Assembly (NCBI RefSeq): GCF_001305595.1
Contig: NZ_CP012404.1
Location: forward strand, 1 to 64,000
Direction: 5' to 3'
DNA: 64,000 nucleotides
Source: Azospirillum thiophilum
GTDB lineage: Bacteria > Pseudomonadota > Alphaproteobacteria > Azospirillales > Azospirillaceae
Shown: positions 61,642 to 64,000 of the stretch, piece by piece
How the letters are laid out: the number at the start of each line of letters is the position of its first letter
Numbering within the stretch: position 1 is the first letter of the stretch
The notes under the pieces: generated by a model
Told to the model about the DNA's origin: nothing
Seen by the model: the letters and a program-made list of their open reading frames with translations, nothing else
Database searches by the model: none
Position numbers and translations under genes: made by a program

Positions 61642-64000
61642 TTACGCCGCGAGGTCGAGGATCGTCCCGGTGGCGGTGCCGATCTGGGTGTTGTCGTGGC
61701 TCAGGTGCAGCAGGAAGGTCTCGGTGCCTTCGGTGGCGCCGTCGCCGGTGATGTGGACGCTGACCGTCTTGCTCGTCTCGCCCGGCTGGAAGGTCAGGCT
61801 GCCGCTGGCGGCGGCATAGTCCGACCCGGCCTTGGCGGTGCCGTCCGCGGTGGCGTAGTCGATGGTGGTGGCGGTGGTCACCGCGTTCGCCAGCTGGACG
61901 GTGAAGACCGCCTGATCGCTGCCCGCCACCGTGCCGGAACTGCCGGAGCCGGCGGCCAGACCGGCCTTGATGACGTTCATCTTGGTCGGGTCGACGGTCT
62001 TGTAATCGTCCTGCAGCAGGCCGCCGACGTCACCCGATTCCGGCGTCCAGGCCCAATAGGTCCAGCTCATGCCCTGCTGGCCGGCGGCGATGTCGCTGGT
62101 GCCGTCCAGGTTCCAGTCGCCGTTCATGTACTTGATCAGCGCGTTGCCCCAGCTCTGTTCGGCGCTGCTGGTCATGTGGCCGCCGAACTCGCCCAGCAGG
62201 ACGGGGGCGATGTTGTTCTTGTAGATGTAGCCCCACATGCTGTCGTACTGGGCCGGCAGGTTGTTCGGGAAGTTCGCGTCCTGCAGCCAGGAGAAGTCGA
62301 AGACGCTCTGGCCGTAGGCGTGCGGCGAATAGACCAGCTTGTTGGGCACGTCGAACTCGACCGGGTTGTCCTTCACGCCGGCCAGCGTGCTGCTCCACTC
62401 CGTGCCCTCGACCAGCATCAGCCAGTCCTTGTTGACCGACTGGATGGCGTTGCCGATGCGCTCGGCCGCCGCGGCCCAGTCGGTGGCCTGGTTGCCGTCG
62501 CCCCAGGTGGCGCTGACGCTCGGCTCGTTGTGCAGGTCGGCGCCGATCACCGCGTCGTTGCCGGCATAGCGCTTGGCCAGCGTCTGCCAATGGTCGATCA
62601 CCGTCGATTCCGGGTTCTTGTCGGTGTACCACAGCCCGTGCTCGTTGGTGCCGGCGCCGCCGTCGTTGCGGTGGTGGTCGAGGATCACCTTCATCCCGGT
62701 CTTGCCGGCATAGTCGATGACCTTGTCGTAGACCTCCAGCCGGGTCAGCCCCTTCAGGTCCGGATTCTTGGAATAGTCGATGCCGTTGGTGACGGCGTCG
62801 CTCTCGAACATGTCGTCCGACCAGGTCAGGCGGATGACGTTGAAGCCCAGCTCCTTCATGCTGTCGACATGGTTCTGGTAGCTGTCGGCCCACAGGCCGG
62901 AGGGCACATAGTTGTAGCCCTCGCCGCCGAACCAGTTCACGCCGGTCAGCCGGACATTGTTGCCGCTCTCGTCGACGATCTGGTTCCCTTCGGTGTGCAG
63001 GAAGCCGTTGATCGAGCCGCTGCTCTGGACCATGCCGGGATCGGACACGGTGATGTTGCCGACGGTGACGGCCGGGGTGCTGCCGCCGGTGGAGCCGCCG
63101 CTGGTGCCGCTGCCGGCATTGTCCGGCGTGCCGCCGGCGGGGGTGTCGGCGGGGGTGTCGGGCGTGCCGCCGCCGCTGTTGCCGGTCGAGGCATCGAAAT
63201 GGCCGGCATCCAGCCTGGCGGTCAGCGTGGCGTTCCAGTAGAGATCGGTGGTCGCGCCGATGTCGGTGCCGGTGTCGTCGCGGTGGACCGACATGGCGGC
63301 GTCGGTCGCCGCCACGCTCTTGCCGTCGACGGCGACGCTGTGGACATAGAGGTTGCGGTCGGCGCCGTCGACGATGGCGTCGTTGTCGTACTTCACCTGC
63401 ACCGAATGGGCGGCGCCCTGGGTCAGGCTGGTGGCGAAGCTGAAATCCTTGGCGTCGGTGCTGGTGGCGGTGCCTTCGCCGATCTGCTTGCCGTCGACCA
63501 GGACGGTGAAGTGCGCGCCCTCGCCGCCGGCCGCGTTGGCGGCGGCGTTCACGGTGATGACGTTCTGCGCGGTCCCGGCGGCCGGAGCGGCGGGCGCGGC
63601 CGGCGCGGCGGCGGGAGTGGTGGCCACGGCGTAATAGTCGGCCGGTGTGCCGAAGGTCAGCGCACCGTCCCACCACATGCCTTCCTGCCCGGCCTGGGTC
63701 GGCGCCGGGGCGGCATCGTCATGGCGTTCATAGATGGCGTCGGTCGGCACCAGCCTGTGGCCGTTCACCTCGATCGACTGGACATAGAGATCGCGGTTGG
63801 CGCTGTTCACCGTGTCATTGTCGAAGACGACCTGGATCCTGTGCGCCGTGTTCGCCGCGAGGTCGGCGGTGAAGCCGTAGGCCTTCGAGGTGGCGCTGTC
63901 CGCATCGGCCGTCCCGATCTCCTGCCCATCCACCAGCAGCTTGAAATTCGGCGCGACGCCGTCCTGGGACTGGCCGTAGGCGTTGACGACGATCCTGCTC
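61642..64000 (-). CDS. Secreted GH5 glycoside hydrolase with two CBM60-like modules and Calx-beta (partial)
   Basis: Open at the window end; 786 codons are visible. From the N-terminal side: two homologous modules (each with a LLVDGQEIG or VLVDGKQIG strand and a VxFDNDTVN or VKYDNDAIV metal-site loop, then NRDLYVQSI or NRNLYVHSV) resembling xylan-binding CBM60; a Gly/Thr-rich linker; a GH5 catalytic domain with acid Glu in LHNEPS (codon 62524-62526) and nucleophile Glu in LLGEFGG (codon 62188-62190); and a Calx-beta domain ending DLAA. It is likely a secreted endoglucanase or related enzyme for plant polysaccharide. The Calx-beta end suggests Ca2+ binding. The signal peptide is outside the window. 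Confidence 0.92.
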   Translation of the reverse strand, partial: SRIVVNAYGQSQDGVAPNFKLLVDGQEIGTADADSATSKAYGFTADLAANTAHRIQVVFDNDTVNSANRDLYVQSIEVNGHRLVPTDAIYERHDDAAPAPTQAGQEGMWWDGALTFGTPADYYAVATTPAAAPAAPAAPAAGTAQNVITVNAAANAAGGEGAHFTVLVDGKQIGEGTATSTDAKDFSFATSLTQGAAHSVQVKYDNDAIVDGADRNLYVHSVAVDGKSVAATDAAMSVHRDDTGTDIGATTDLYWNATLTARLDAGHFDASTGNSGGGTPDTPADTPAGGTPDNAGSGTSGGSTGGSTPAVTVGNITVSDPGMVQSSGSINGFLHTEGNQIVDESGNNVRLTGVNWFGGEGYNYVPSGLWADSYQNHVDSMKELGFNVIRLTWSDDMFESDAVTNGIDYSKNPDLKGLTRLEVYDKVIDYAGKTGMKVILDHHRNDGGAGTNEHGLWYTDKNPESTVIDHWQTLAKRYAGNDAVIGADLHNEPSVSATWGDGNQATDWAAAAERIGNAIQSVNKDWLMLVEGTEWSSTLAGVKDNPVEFDVPNKLVYSPHAYGQSVFDFSWLQDANFPNNLPAQYDSMWGYIYKNNIAPVLLGEFGGHMTSSAEQSWGNALIKYMNGDWNLDGTSDIAAGQQGMSWTYWAWTPESGDVGGLLQDDYKTVDPTKMNVIKAGLAAGSGSSGTVAGSDQAVFTVQLANAVTTATTIDYATADGTAKAGSDYAAASGSLTFQPGETSKTVSVHITGDGATEGTETFLLHLSHDNTQIGTATGTILDLAA

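Overview
The DNA is very GC-rich (roughly 70%), with dense coding, many GTG starts and many 4-bp ATGA/GTGA gene overlaps. Gene content (isobutyryl-CoA/methylmalonate-semialdehyde catabolism, a KaiC-like ATPase, many LysR regulators, chemoreceptor and GGDEF-EAL proteins, a bufferin operon) suggests an alphaproteobacterium of the Rhodospirillales, most likely Azospirillum or a close relative. The genus is inferred from style and gene content; there is no rRNA in the window. Two ParA-type ATPases without normal ParB partners leave open whether this is a chromosome or a secondary replicon. I saw no tRNA, rRNA, CRISPR array or intact insertion sequence.

Layout. 0-5.2 kb (minus): a five-gene operon with an SsuABC/NMT1-type ABC importer, an enolase-superfamily enzyme and a Gfo/Idh/MocA oxidoreductase, behind a perfect palindromic operator. 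5.2-12.1 kb: three regulator/target pairs (MFS-LysR, TetR-aldo/keto reductase, ArsR-MFS). 12.3-18.2 kb: a ParA-like ATPase with a C-terminal membrane helix, a hybrid histidine kinase, and a divergent KaiC-like ATPase plus single-domain response regulator. 18.3-23 kb: valine catabolism (mmsA, isobutyryl-CoA dehydrogenase, mmsB) and a convergent LysR gene. 23.5-31.2 kb: a small secreted protein, a second ParA with a DUF3102-like partner, and a 1,745-residue exoprotein that joins a two-partner-secretion domain to a C-terminal caspase domain. 31.5-36.8 kb: homogentisate dioxygenase, a small methyltransferase and an ABC-exporter-like protein that has lost every ATPase motif and carries a cyclic-nucleotide-binding domain. 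37-42.9 kb: a complete oligopeptide/oligosaccharide-type ABC importer.

43.2-49.5 kb: six overlapping genes (four glycosyltransferases, a histidine phosphatase, a polysaccharide deacetylase-like protein) forming an unassigned glycoconjugate locus. 49.5-53.5 kb: a LysR gene, a SnoaL-like protein, an OhrR-type MarR regulator divergent from a secreted alpha/beta hydrolase, a GMC-oxidoreductase remnant, and a LysR gene divergent from a peroxiredoxin. 54.4-61.6 kb: a bufferin (copper-binding RiPP) operon, bufA-bufB-bufC-doxX, running directly into a chemoreceptor and a GGDEF-EAL protein that share a homologous periplasmic sensor domain. 61.6-64 kb (minus): a GH5 endoglucanase-like protein with two CBM60-like modules and a Calx-beta domain, open at the window end.

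Between genes lies a recurrent GC-rich long inverted repeat (near 2.2, 19.9, 21.2, 23.2, 31.3 and 36.8 kb) whose stems differ by compensating changes. Short in-frame tandem repeats of 12-15 bp are frequent between 41 and 62 kb, several of them over start codons.
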